This document shows positions 43,841 to 56,290 of a stretch of 64,000 nucleotides of DNA, piece after piece. Under the pieces are notes generated by a model, which ran no database searches, had not been told where the DNA came from, and saw only the letters and a list, made by a program, of their open reading frames with translations. The stretch comes from Lepisosteus oculatus (taxonomy: Eukaryota > Chordata > Actinopteri > Semionotiformes > Lepisosteidae), in NCBI RefSeq assembly GCF_040954835.1, contig NC_090705.1, positions 16,938,436-17,002,435 of the forward strand. The letters are read 5' to 3'. Positions within the stretch are counted from its first letter, which is position 1, and every line of letters starts with the position of its first letter. The position numbers were made by a program, and so were the translations under genes.

Positions 43841-43965
43841 CAGTGTGCAGTAGTGGAAAGGGTTTTCGGTTTACTACCACAACTCGTTGTTATTGATTAA
43901 AATCCCCGTTCAGACACTGTCGTTATAGCCTTAAGCAAGTCGCTTCACTCAAATTTTCGTGAAAG
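43840..43965 (+). repeat. tRNA-type SINE head, diverged
   Basis: GGTGGCAGTGTGCAGTAGTG, then a degraded B-box region (GATTAAAATCCCCG) and CAGACACTGTCGTTATAGCC followed by TTAAGCAAGTCGCTTCACTC. The order is that of a tRNA-derived SINE with a ...CACTGCTGTTGTACCCTTGAGCAAG-type body. A second copy lies at 45413-45530. Confidence 0.6.
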
Positions 43966-45041
43966 TGAGAAAAACGTTATCTTTATTAATATGCAAATGA
44001 AGGAACGTCTCCTAGTTTCTAAAACAGCGTCTTTCTGAATAACACTATTTACAGACATTTACTGCGGTTCTCTCTCTGGATTATAACCTGGTGACTGATG
44101 GGTGCAGTGAAACATTTGCTGGTTTCCTGCTAACATTGAGTTATCTCTATTTTGATAGAACTGCGTAAATGGACAAAAATAAAACAAAATCTCTTTTGTA
44201 TTGTAATTTTGCCCTGCCTTTAAATTTTTATTTCTTTTAGAGCAAAGGATTTTGGATTATTTTGCGACAGTCTAGCGCTTGAGCACTAACGTATAAAAAC
44301 ATACAGTATATAGACATTATAAAGCATTTTAAGAGCACTGTCCACAGTGCAAGCCTGTTCTCTCTGCAGTCATTCAAGCACAGTTCATAATATTCTAAAG
44401 CGCCATACAGTTCCGCAGTTAGGCGATTATTTTGAAGAGGAGCTGGGATGTGCTGTTGATCTCTCAGCTACATCTTGCTTCAAATAAATCACAGGCTGAA
44501 AAGAAACAAAAACAACCATTTAACAAATCAATCATCAGCCACATTTGGCTACAACATTGTTAGCTGCAATAATTGCAAATTGTCACGATTGTCACGAATA
44601 ATTTATTCTTCTGTGTCTCACGGGTGTTTATTCTCTCGTGTCCCCTGTGAAAGAGTAAGTGGAGGACCTTGAATACTTGAGACGTCATTTCAGTCTCAGT
44701 TTGAGAAGAATTGAGCAGGATCAAAACTATTTCTATTACTAACATCCTTAATGTTATTAAACGTGAAAAACACTTTAATAAATTAAAATCAGACAAGATT
44801 GGAGTAAATTAGTAAGTTAGTAAGAATGTATATTGAAAATGTAATGACAGCATTTGTAATTCGTAACTTTTAAAGTTTAAATGTATCCTACTAAACGTTT
44901 ACATAATCACATCAAAAGAGGGCTGACAATGATTTTAGATGTGTTTTTTTAATTAGATAATGTGATTGCCTGGTATTCAGAATCAAAGTCTGTACATGAC
45001 TATTACTATTAAATTATTTTTTTATACTGGAGGGGACACAG

Positions 45042-48000
45042 TTATTGATATTGTAAAAGTGTATACTGTACCAGAACATTAAAGTGCGGACGGAACACAG
45101 CCTTGCTTTCCCAGTGCAGCAACACCACATCGATAACCACCTCAAGGACTAGGAGAGCTGCGTTCATTATTTGTATTCCTCTGATCATCTAAAACAAACC
45201 AGCACCAAACAGCAATAACAAAATATAGCAATTACATACAGCATACAGCAATTTATAAACAAAATAATGATACTGATTATGATGATAACAATGATGATGA
45301 TGATGGTGATGCACCAAACGTTACCAGATATTATTTTAACATAACATTGCAATAGAATTACACATAATAAGAAGAAAGTATGATGCAAAACAGGATGAAG
45401 AGTCTCATGAGGAAGAGGGCAGCAGTGTGGTTTACAATTCTGGGAGGTTGTGGGTTAAAAGCGTAGGTGTGACGCTGTTGCTGTAGCCTTCACCCAACTC
45501 CACTATAATACTCTGCTGAATGAGCTGGTGTGAATGCAAGCCATTTTGAATAAAATACAGTAACCAGAAAGAGAAGGTATAACCAGCAACTAAAAATTGC
45601 TGGGTCTGGTTACTACTGGGATGGGAGAATTCTTAGTAAAACCAGGTCACTGCTCTAAGTAGTATTGGTGGAGTGACACTTACATTTCTGATGGTTTCAC
45701 AATTGCTGTCTGATTGACGTGTGCAAGGAACATTAATTATGGTCAGAACTAAAGCAGCTATAGACCAGAAGAAACTTAAAATGTTCATGACGAATGATGT
45801 CTTCATCTGGAAATATGAGAGACAAAACAAGTTGGAAAACCCCAAATTCAAAAGACATAAATTCACATTTGTCAGGCATTGGCTGCTAGATCAGTTAAAC
45901 ATTTTTAGATGTAAATCCTACTGGCGGGGGTCTAAAGGTTTAATTCAAAGCAGAGGAAAGAGAGAAATTCTGAGACAAACGGACAGGAGTAATGTATGGA
46001 TTAATTGAAGACCTCTATTCAAGAGTACTGTATAATAATCTCGGTAATGGGCCCTTCTCTCAGTTGTGACCTTTTTAAATTCTTATAATCCATCCTTTAA
46101 GAGACAAACGAATTCGTTTTCCACCTACAAAAACAGACAGCATTACTCGCTACTTAGTAATATTTGATCTGACAGAAAATGGAAGTCTGAATAATACTCT
46201 GCATATGAGGTTCAAAAAGTCAATCCAGGATCCAAGACCACCAGTGGTTTTTCCATTCGGATTGAAAATCACGTACAAGTGCTGTAAACTGACAAGGCTA
46301 CACCATTTGGTTTGACTTCTCTTAAGGGAGAGACCAAGGGCTATCAAAGGACAGAGATCCATACTGCATGTACTTACCACTAACATGTTTGGAGCACTTC
46401 CTGCAGAATATGACAAAGTTCCAGAAACAATGAACTTATATAAAAGAAACAAACAGACACTTTAGTCTCACAAACACCATGTTGTGTAAAGAGTGATACA
46501 GTGTAAACGCTTAAGTTGCTGTGTCAGACGTACCACTTTCTGGTTCACTGATTTCTTGAGCTTTTTAAGTTGTATTACAATTATTCAGAAATCTGAATAT
46601 TTGTTGTTACTCTACAACATAAGGAAAACTAGAAAATTAAGTATTGGAACAAAAAACATTTGACGCAAGTGAGATAGTTTTGTTACAGATTTAGGCTACA
46701 GAGTGATCATTTTGGTACTTATCTAAAGCAAGAAAATTCCTTACCAGCATACTGGGAAGAGTGGATAAGAGAGATCCTATATCATACTGATACAGTAACA
46801 GTCCAAAACTGATGCTTAGCAATCCAATGAATATCTGAGCTGTCTGAAATTAAAACGAAGAGAAATAATAAAAATAAAAAAATATCAATGATGTCTGAAA
46901 TGTCTTAGACTTCTGTTATAACTTGAAACTTTTCTTTATTAAAAGAGGTGAACAAATTCATTCAGAAGAATAAGAGGGAAGACATTAAGTTCCTCTACGC
47001 ACCTGTAGGGTTCATTTAACATAGTTCTCATTGTTTAAACTGCTGCAGTGATATTTAATTTGACTTTCTTTAGATGTATGTGTTATACAGTAAATCTAGA
47101 CGTTGTATCAGCATCCGTTCTCGACTGGAGGTGCCTGGCTCTTCTCTAAACTAATGTTTCTGTATATGTTCATGAGGACTGTCCGTGTACAATTTTATTA
47201 AACAATTTTAAGGGAAAAATCACAGATTTTTTATAATTAGTTAACGCGAGTTGAATATAAACATCGCTTCTAGTAAGCTTGCTTTCTGTGCTGTAGAAAT
47301 CAATGTGCGTAAAACGTAGTATCTACAGTACGCCTCCTTCCCTGTCACACAGACACATTCGTAGTTAATGGTCACTAGTTCTTAATTCATAACCAGTTCG
47401 TTAAAAATAACAAACAAAATAACTTCCTTGTTGTAAACAGGCAAATGTGTGGTGTTCTCCACAAAACGATCGTGTTGCAGAGCGAGACGGTAAAAACACT
47501 ATTTTCTGCTTTCTGAAAGCCAAAGATTATAAGCACTGGAGTAGTCCGGGCGCCAGTTCACCCTTCTGTTAATGCAAAGTAAAATATAAAAAATTGGGCA
47601 TTGGTAAACGTGCGTTTTGTACTTTTAATGCTGTTAATGGATATACAATGTTAGTAGCTACTGTAGATTTTATAATGAAATATGAGTGGTCTATAAAACA
47701 TATAGTATATAGTTTATACTATAGGTTATATACAATTTTGATTAATATGATATATTTTGGTTCACGCGCATCCCTGTGCATCACCGCACACAGCGCGTGT
47801 ATAATATTGTGGATAAACATTTTTTTTAAAATAATCTGGTTGTGTTAAAGCACTTTTGTATGTGATGTAATGTAATGTATGTGATGTAATTCTAATAATA
47901 CATGTGATTTCTAAACTACATTTTCACTACATTTCTAGAATGTAGACTTGCTTTCATGCCATGCGTTAATGTACTTACTGTATAGGCGCATAGTTGAAAA

Positions 48001-48468
48001 GCTGCATGAACAAAATTAAAAATTGAATACAAGACATACATCGGCCAACAACAAGCGGTCTTCAACCACAACAATGTAAAAGGACGGTCAACCAAATCCA
48101 CATGAGAAAAAAAGTTAGAAAGACCGATCTACAACAGTTTAAATACCAGCAAATAACATGTACTCATAAACTTGTTGAGTAGTTTTAAATTAAAACATTT
48201 TTCTAGCGTTTTATATTTTATTATTTAGATAACACCCATTATGGAAGAATATTTAATTAAACCTATACTGAAACCCAAACAAGGCAAAGAAAAAAAAACA
48301 TCATACCCCTAAAGCTTTCGGCTGCCCTTTGAGAAACACCTTGTAGGCATCTTTAAAGACGCAGTTAAATGTCTCCAACACCTTGACATCCTCTGTCTCA
48401 TCGCTGAACATTGAGAAAGGGATTGTGATTACCATAGTATGATCTGACATGTACGTGAGACCCCCCAT
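45042..48468 (-). CDS. MS4A-family four-pass membrane protein, gene 1 (5 coding exons, 195 aa)
   Basis: Exons on the minus strand: 48307-48468, 46745-46843, 46378-46434, 45684-45806, 45042-45188. All in-gene junctions are GT/AG and phase 0. The N-terminal cytosolic part ends VFLKGQPKALG, the hallmark segment before the first membrane span of MS4A proteins. The spans are TAQIFIGLLSISFGLLL (TM1), FIVSGTLSYSAG (TM2, with the family SGxLS motif), VMNILSFFWSIAALVLTIIN (TM3) and MNAALLVLEVVIDVVLL (TM4). The TM3-TM4 loop has two cysteines (CTRQSDSNC), expected to be extracellular. MS4A proteins (CD20, FcRI-beta, MS4A4A) act in immune-cell signalling; this member's role is unknown. An acceptor sits exactly before the ATG, so a 5' untranslated exon is needed. 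A possible donor (GTACAG) before the stop leaves the C-terminus uncertain. Confidence 0.85.
45413..45680 (+). repeat. tRNA-type SINE followed by a 5S-like SINE head fragment
   Basis: GGCAGCAGTGTGGTTTACAA, TTGTGGGTTAAAAGCGTAGG and GTAGCCTTCACCCAACTCCA resemble the SINE at 43840-43965. From 45570, GGGTCTGGTTACTACTGGGA followed by TGGGAGAA matches the 3' arm of 5S rRNA and the head of the SINE at 17825-18245. Both lie in the intron between the last two exons of MS4A gene 1. Confidence 0.55.
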
Positions 48469-50450
48469 CTGCAAAGAGTGCAAAAATAAAACATTATGCT
48501 TTAGCTGAATATTTGCAGATGGCTTTACCTTTAAAAAACTCAAAGTACATACTTTTATATAGAGCAAGCTTTAAAGGAAAAATCATGGTATAAACACGAC
48601 ACTAATCGCGTGTCATTTTTGCTTCCGTAACGTGTGTAGTCTTCTCGCCAGCTCGTGGCCACCTGCGTTAACCCATATTTCATTTTCGTTTCTAAATCTA
48701 TTAACCTCGTTAAGTACTTTTCATTTTTCCTTCCCTTGTTTCTCTTGAATAAATATACAGTAGGTTATTAGCCTATATAGTTAATACATGGTTGACGTAC
48801 ACATTATTCGTACACACTTTATACGTATACACCCGAAGAAAGCTTCACAGCCGAAACGTTGTGTTTTCTTTCTTCTCTTTCAGCATGGAATAGACCTATT
48901 GTTCATTTGCGGACTACACATGCTGACACAACTACCCACCTGTACACATTATTCCACTCATAAGATGTAATTCTCTTTAGTAGACACAAAATCGTAGGAT
49001 TCATTCCCTTCTGTAAAGTGGATGAAAACTAATTTTATTCGTTGATTGAAATGACACATATGTAGAATGTAATTCCACGAGTACTAAGCATAACGTCCAT
49101 ACATTTAGCGCATGTGTCAGACGTTAATGTCTGGATGTGTGGGTTTGTGCTCTGGGGATTATATATGAACACGATGTCGTTGGAACAGTTGCTTTGGTCC
49201 ATGGCATCCATACTTAAATTATTTAAGTCGACTCAAACTAATTAGGCTATGTATTGTGGACATTCACTTAATGTGTACATGTTGAATATAAAGCTTTGTT
49301 GTGAAAAACACCTAAAATGAAGCCTGAAATGTCAACCGTCCCCTTTATCTGCAAGAAAGATTTAGTTGCGGAGTATCTTTTGTTGGTCAGATAAGTCTTC
49401 AGTAGAGGCTACTGCAGTAGCTCACCGTACAACTACCCTGTGGTGAAATTTTGAATACGCTATAGTACATTGCTTTCCAATATACATGTTAATAAGGAGT
49501 CTTCTTAATCTTTTATACTGTATTTCTGTTGTTTTACTACACTGCAATAAAGATCCGAATGTTACCTAATTGTAGACTACTGTCCATAAATGCTGAAGGT
49601 GGTAATGTTACAGTGGTCACATTTGTAGATTAAACATTAAAATGAAGAATGACAAGATCATACCTCTGGGAATGTGAAGGATCCACGTGATTAAAATTAT
49701 TTAATATAGACTCCTACAGCAACAGAAGAGAAATTTGGAATAAATTACAGCATTTCAAAAGCATAGTGGTTGTAACACATCTTCTTAAGCACAGCAGTAG
49801 CGTATCATGCTTTTAACACGTTTTTGTTTTCCGACCTTTCAAAAGAATAATGTGTTTATTGTAACTTAAAATGTAATGGTTGTATACCAAACAATGTAAA
49901 GCTATCTTTCTCCAGAAGCAGTTACTGTATAATCAATTTGACAAAAAAGCGTTCATTCACAACACAACAGTTAGCTCATCCGTCGGGCTATGGTTTTGGA
50001 TACTTTAAGTCAATAGTCCGCTATTGTTCAAGGATTTGATTGAAAATGTATTGTACTGTCACTTTTGTTTAAACTACAAATTCTGTTCATTTTAATTCAA
50101 ATGGTTCTCATACTGTATCTGCCAGTTGGTAAAGTCGTTTCGTTTTCGTTCAAGACATACTTCAAATAATTTAAATCGGCCTTAAATTAAGATCGCAAAC
50201 ATTATTTCGTCTATCTGGACTTTTAAATTTCCTGAGATCTTAATCAGATTGAACGTTGAAGTTATCCTATAAAAAAGCATTGAATCATAAAGAAGGTAAA
50301 AGTACATTTTAGGACTTTTTGTTCTTTTAAGTCTTAATAGGGTGCTCATTCAGAAGAAAGGGAAATACTGTGTCACGCACGCACTTGTTGATGATTTTGG
50401 AAGGTTTTGTTCACGTCAAATACATATTTACAAAGTATCGATTGTCTTAC
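48469..50450 (-). other. Presumed intron 1 of MS4A gene 1
   Basis: AT-rich sequence between the first coding exon and the proposed leader exon. Apart from the repeat at 48834-48942 I see nothing in it. Confidence 0.4.
48834..48942 (+). repeat. Interspersed repeat, copy B of a pair
   Basis: GAAGAAAGCTTCACAGCCGA, then AACGTTGTGTTTTCTTTC, ending in CACATGCTGACACAACTACC. Same unit and orientation as 25847-25960. Confidence 0.75.
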
Positions 50451-50530
50451 CTGCAGTCGAGTCTTTGGTGTCACATGTGTTACCGTTCTTGCTCTATTGA
50501 AGTAGTCAGTCAGCGAGACCTTTTACATCA
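50451..50530 (-). other. Candidate 5' untranslated exon of MS4A gene 1
   Basis: On the minus strand the sequence ...AAGACTCGACTGCAG is followed by a near-ideal donor GTAAGA (50450-50445). A leader exon spliced to the acceptor at 48469 would account for the splice site placed exactly at the start codon. The 5' end of the exon is not defined. Confidence 0.35.
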
Positions 50531-53500
50531 CAGTAGGAGGGTGATAAGGAAAGGGTCTTATTTTACACAGAAATAATATCTGCCAAGTGATCTGAAATCG
50601 CTCAATTAATTTATAAACAGTGGGTCCGAATTCTAGACAGTAAACTATGAAACGCAATTTTAGAACTTATGCGAAGTTTTGTATTGAAATCTAACTTTGT
50701 CTAATTATGTGTACTGAATTACGATATTATCTATATACACAAGTCTATAGTAGACTATATTAAATAGTGCGTATCTTCAAAAAGCCCATGCTGGCCATAC
50801 AGGATTGAATATATAATACAAAAAGAAAATATGCATGTCCACGACAAGCACTCAATAGAAGTCAAAGCAATTTCCCTAACAAATCCTAAACAGGATAATG
50901 TGATTATTAACAGATAATTTAACAAAAATACCTTTTCAAAATTTCTTCATCGGCTCTCGGTTTTGTAGATTACATATTAGCTTTTAATGGTAGTGTTCGT
51001 TTAGTCCTCAATGGAACTGGTTACATTGTTTCGGCACATTTTGTACACTTTGGAGATAGAATTGAAGATATGTTTGTAAGCGAACAATAATTTGTCCAAA
51101 TGGACTTGTAAAAATATAATGAAAGAAAAAAAAACACGTTTCGTGTTTGAATACTCCTTCTGGTGTATGAAAAATAATGTGCTTTGTTATAATTTAAATT
51201 GTTCGTACATATATTGTACCGCACAGTCGAGTCTTGCTTATACAGTACACCCAAAAAGGACATCAGAAATGTACAAATACAACAGAAATGTTTTGTTTCC
51301 TTTTCAGCGTAAAATTATTCCCTACGTGTTCCCTTCTTAAAGAGAGCATCTTAAAAAAATACTAAATTAAAAGTTGAATCGAAACGTTCGTACATAAAAG
51401 TTTATTTTTTTCATCATCCTTGTATTTTGTTATGCCAGAATATAGGGTATCAACATTTGAAGGGCTTTGAGTTTAGAGTAGCTGTAGAATGTTTGAATGT
51501 TTATTTAGTTGTCCTTCTCTACGTTTTTGTGCTCAAAACAATGCAAACACCAAAAAAAAAAACATGCCCAAGTCTCAAGTGAAATACATATGATAAAAAA
51601 ATCTTTGATCAGATGAAGAAGGTGTGACACTGGAGCGCGCAGAGCGCTTCTTTTTCCAAACCGTGTTTCTCACTTCTGTGTAGTTTGTGGGCACTGCGGT
51701 GATCAGACAAAGCGAGAGTGTAGCTGCTATGAGGCGAGGTAGAGATGATACGCACTTCATTCAACCTCAGAAAAAATCGCTTTCTGTAGAAGGGTGTTGG
51801 AACCATTGGCCATATTAGCATAACCATATGAGCCCCTAACTGAACATCTGCACAGCTCATAGACTAATCACTATGGTGAAATTCTGTGCTAAGCAATTTG
51901 TACCTTGTTTATTAGTATTTGCAAATATATAACTGTTCTAAAATATGAGGCCTATTGGTTAAAAAATATGTAGTCAATTAATTACAACTATACATGTGAA
52001 GGATTACAAGAAGAAGTAGCATAATCTTTTTAATACAGTACATTTCATGGTACAACATTTCAAGGCACTGCACGATAAAAACAAAAGAGACGGGAATCCA
52101 CAATTAAAAATAGCATTAATCACCCAATAATGAAGCAGAATTAAGAGCTGCAGTATAGAAGTGAGTTTTTAAGACTCGAAAGTATTCGAAAGTGCTGACT
52201 GACATGGTACAGTATGTCTCATATGAGCTGGAAGATCATTCCACAGTCTTCGAGCAGAAAGTACAGACTCGTGTCGGGAACTGGAAGAAAGCGAGTCCAA
52301 AGACTGTATAAGTGAAGAGCTGGTGTGTTGGAAGTTAACGGTTCACCGATGCAATAACGTGCCTACCTGTTCAAACCTCAACAAAGCTCATTCATTTTAA
52401 CCTCGTTCTTACAATTCACCTCTTACGGTAATTAATTTCATGGTCTCACGATTCTGTTAGATTATTTTTTTAGAGTTGTGCGGATCTTTAAAACGACTGA
52501 TGATTGTATTCTACCCGCCCTGAGAAACTTTAAACCGTTCTGCAGGTATTTAGTTCCTCTCTGCCTCATCAAAGTGAATCTGTTAAGTGAATCAACCGCT
52601 GTACACATCAGAGAGCACAATAACTGCGCTCTTTGCATCTTTGTTCTTCATGAAATACGTTTTTTTTTCTGCTAGGATCGCGCTTATCGATTTCTGACTT
52701 GTCAAACATGTGGCTCTTTATTGTTGTAGTTAATAATATAATAGGATCGTTGAGCACAGGCTAATACGATATTTGTGGGACATTTATTAATTCTGTCAAT
52801 CTGCGTAGAATGTTAATTTTACGCAGCCTAATCTGATGATTCCCAAACGTTAATAACAGTACAATAAACTGTGAAAAGGATGAGACTCATCACTAATAAG
52901 AGGAGACTGACTAAGATCATGCTATTTATATGAGCACTTGAAAAATATCACTGTCCTAATATAGACTTGATTCCTAATCACACGTACAGTATACAGTATA
53001 TTTACTTTACACTACCACGTAATGAATGTAATATTCTTGAAAGAAAATGTAATCATTTCTTATTCACTTAGTGATAGTTTATGTTGTTCTGAGATCAGAA
53101 AATCAACATTTATATGTTCAGCAAAGAATATTCCTCAAGGGTTGCACTTAAAAAGTTTTTAGTTTGATCTAAATAAGTTTCCTAAATTGGCAGGGACAAA
53201 ATAGACAAAAATGTATTTAAACCCGAGAATTAATCTCCCAGTCCCCCACTACGTTTTTTTAGTGTCTTGAATTAAGGGATATCTGGTCTAAAATGCATTT
53301 GGGTTGATAAGCCTGCCTCACACCATACATTTACAAGTTAGTTTGGTTACTAGCTCATCGGAGGATCTCATCATAAGGTATTTCTTGAAGAAAGGGGGTG
53401 TTAGATTCGACAATGTCGCTGAACCTCGTTCCTGACTCTCACAACTCTTTAATATTCATCTCAACATTTGATATCAATCTCTTTTCAACAACAGATAGTC

Positions 53501-53639
53501 CAGCACAGAAGGAGGCACACGCCACAGCACTTACTAATTTCAGCACCAACTTTTTTTTTTAAATAGATCCCATTAGCTTTTCTATCAGACACCACACGAC
53601 ATTTAGAAACAGTGCTGGCTGATGTTCTTCTAATTACAG
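50531..53639. other. AT-rich spacer between the divergent MS4A genes
   Basis: No gene is supported. It includes a repeat at about 52030-52335. The small open frames on both strands look like chance. Confidence 0.5.
52030..52335 (+). repeat. Degenerate interspersed repeat
   Basis: Contains TTCAAGGCACTGCACGATAA, GAAAGTGCTGACTGACATGG, GAGCTGGAAGATCATTCCAC and AGTCTTCGAGCAGAAAGTAC. I know this order of motifs from a dispersed fish repeat, but cannot name its class. Confidence 0.5.
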
Positions 53640-53798
53640 GTATATGGCCCAAACCACAGAGCGTTTTCTGCCTTTAGAGCTTCTAGAATAGTCGAGGAAG
53701 TGGGTAGAGAGGAAATCAGAAGAGATGGGGGCCATAATGTCATTTCAGTACAACTGGACAGCGAAGCAGTGGTGGTGTGGAAAAGATCAGCAATTGCA
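53640..53798 (+). other. Candidate upstream exon of MS4A gene 2 (53 open codons)
   Basis: Acceptor TTCTTCTAATTACAG (ending 53639), 159 nt with one frame fully open (begins VYGPNHRAFSAFRASRIVEE, ends VVVWKRSAIA), then donor GCA/GTAAGT. If spliced to the acceptor at 56272, this frame continues through six codons (SSASLI) into the MS4A gene 2 start codon without a stop. No initiator in this frame is seen in the exon itself, so coding would require a further upstream exon. It may equally be a 5'UTR exon. I do not recognise the peptide. Confidence 0.4.
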
Positions 53799-54696
53799 GT
53801 AAGTTTCTAAGAAAACTCACGTTTTGGGCGCAATTACGTAATTTTAAACATAATTCAAGACTTTGACAGATAAGAGTTTGATTTTTTTTCCGGTCGATTT
53901 TGCTAGACAAAAGTGAAGATAAGTTTTATATATTTTTTCACATTTTCAATTTTTTTTTCGCTCAAAGTTTACAATAGACCGCGGCAGTTTTCAACGTGCG
54001 CTCATTTAGATGTAATCCCTATTAATTCGTATTATTTAAAATGTTAGTATTTTTATAACTGTCGAAATGTACTTTTTTAAACTTGGAGAATGCAGAGGGT
54101 TAATTAAGCTTTTTTTCTGTTGTGTATTGCAAGCGGTTTAGAAATGTTCGTGTCCTACGTTGCAATCCTGGCTCCGTATACAACCTGCCGCAGAACAAGA
54201 TAGACAATGAAAAATGATAATTGACACCGACAAGTATCAATGATGATTTTTTTCACGAAATATAATTTATTGGAAACTTCAAACACAACACATGTAGTGC
54301 ATTAGCGCTGTACAGTCGGAGTTTAATTGTGTATGTAAGATAAAAATGTATAATGTCATTTGTTATTACTGTAGCTCAGAAGTAATGTTATAAAGTTGAA
54401 GTGTTACAAAAACAGTTTTTTTCTAAACCCAAGTCTGTTTTTTTCTTCATACGGTGCTAAAACTCCGAGACCCTGACACCGTAGAACAATCTGTGGGAAT
54501 CATTACAATAAAGTGAAATACATAAGTACAATAGGACGTTCAGAGATGTAACGCTTTCCTTATAGAAAGGTAATTAGGCCCATTAAAACAACAATGACAC
54601 AAAATATTTGACTAAAACGAGAAAAGAGTAAATAGCCGCACGTGAAAACCTATGGAAGCCCGTTTCCGCCAGAGAGTAAAAAAAAACGCGCTATGC

Positions 54697-54872
54697 TATC
54701 TCAGAATTCCGACTTAGTAAGTCAGAATTCCGACTTAGTATCTCAGAATTGCGACTTGGTAACTCAGAATTCCGACTTAGTAAGTCAGAATTCCGACTTA
54801 GCATCTCAGAATTGCGACTTAGCAACTCAGAATTCCGACTTAGTAACTCAGAATTCCGACTTTATATCTCAC
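54697..54872 (+). repeat. 21-bp tandem array (minisatellite), left arm of MITE
   Basis: Period 21 bp, about eight copies varying as CAGAATTCCGACTTAGTA or CAGAATTGCGACTTAG. Because 21 is a multiple of three, it gives a long spurious open frame with a QNSDLVS repeat. Confidence 0.9.
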
Positions 54873-55425
54873 ATTTGTGACTTCGAAATAGCCATATTTC
54901 ATTGTCTGTCCTTTTGTTATTGTAACGGATTCGGGTTCTAGGGCTTGTGCCCTTGCCGCTCCCACCCTAGTTCGTGCCTCGCTACACTGGCTCGAACCTG
55001 AGTCTTGCCAGCTGAGCTAAAGAAGACCTTCTTTTTTAAGTAAAAGAGGACATACAATGGAAATACGTAAAAAGTATGTTTCAGCTTTTATAATTGTGAA
55101 TTCTTCTGGATGTGAAGTGCCTATTTCTGTATCTTATTTCATATTCTGTCTACGTAAATAAAAACTATTTTTAAAAAGCCCACCGTGCACTATTCCATCC
55201 GGGTACTATGGAAGCCTCACTGGCGGAAATGGGATTCTATAAAAAATAGTGTAATTAATTTGATTTTTATCAGGGCACTGTACAGGACAAGTCTTCAGGC
55301 TTATAGATCCTATGATCCTATACGATTAATGAAAATAGTGTAACGGAACGGCCGACATACAGGTTGTACGATCTGGTTGCAGTACACCACCTGCGCATAA
55401 CAGGGATGCTGGCCGCCGGGGTTAA

Positions 55426-55507
55426 AGAAATTCTGAGTTACTAAGTCGGAATTCTGAGTTGCTAAATCGCAATTCTGAGATACTAAGTCGGAATTCTGAG
55501 ATACCAT
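55426..55507 (-). repeat. 21-bp tandem array, right arm of MITE (inverted)
   Basis: About four copies of the unit found at 54697-54872, in opposite orientation. Confidence 0.88.
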
Positions 55508-55688
55508 ATCGTTTTTTTACTCCCTGGCGGAAACGGGCTTCCATAGAAAACAGAGTACAGAACATAGAATTAATATTTGTTCTGATGTAAAGGATAAAAC
55601 CATCTCAAAGAATCAGAAGAATTATACATGTATGGGAAAGAATAAAACCGTTTATTTTTGTTCACGTAGAACATACGATGAATGGGTA

Positions 55689-55724
55689 TTCTTCTTCTTC
55701 TTCTTCTTATTATTATTATTATTA
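55689..55724 (+). repeat. Compound microsatellite (TTC)n(TAT)n
   Basis: About seven TTC units run directly into about five TAT units. Confidence 0.9.
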
Positions 55725-56290
55725 CGGCTGTCGTCCGAGTGATACCGAGCCTGTTGTAACTGAGCCTCGCTTACAGGTGCGGGGTGTTTGTGATCAGGTT
55801 AACACACCCTATAAGGGAATTTTGTGTTAATCTGTAGCAATTCACATCTCAGAATTGCGAACAGAAATTTCTGACAGGGGAAATGAGGTTTATGAGACAA
55901 AACAGCTTCCTTGCCTCCTTTTCAATTTATGATTGAGCCTTGTATAATGAAAATCACCACAGGAAACGGCAAAATGGTGTTTTATGATCTAGTTTTCTGT
56001 TTTCGTCTTCGGAAAAACGACCATTACTTAAAAAAAACCTGATTGCTAGGAAGCATGAAAACAATTGTAATGCGTGCAGGGGTGAACAGCAAGTCGTTCA
56101 TAGTTTTAGTTATTGCGTTTCAGAGCATATACAGTATGCGTAGGTGTGCTTTACCTCAGAGTGTGGTACAATAACCTCTACAGGTTTGTTTTGTCATGAC
56201 ACTGAGCTTACAATGCGTTCAAGCGCTCGAAAGTCACTGCTTGCGCATCTGGTGAAGATGTATTTTCTTTAGTCATCAGCCTCTCTCATC

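Larger units (their letters stand above)
54650..55546. mobile_element. Non-autonomous DNA transposon (MITE-like) with 36-bp TIRs and inverted 21-bp arrays
   Basis: The left end at 54650 begins CTATGGAAGCCCGTTTCCGC. The right end at 55546 is its reverse complement over about 35 bp with one mismatch. The flanking 5 bp AAAAC is present on both sides (54645-54649 and 55547-55551), a likely target duplication. Just inside the left TIR lie about eight 21-bp units (AGAATTCCGACTTAGTAAGTC type, 54697-54870). About four inverted units lie inside the right TIR (55426-55505). There is no transposase. The centre carries unrelated sequence, including a half-TIR-like segment near 55208. Confidence 0.85.

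Noticed and set aside
54642-54941. 99-codon frame with QNSDLVS repeats; also looked like a CRISPR-style array
   Set aside because: The repeats are contiguous 21-bp minisatellite units with no spacers, inside a TIR-bounded element in a vertebrate genome.
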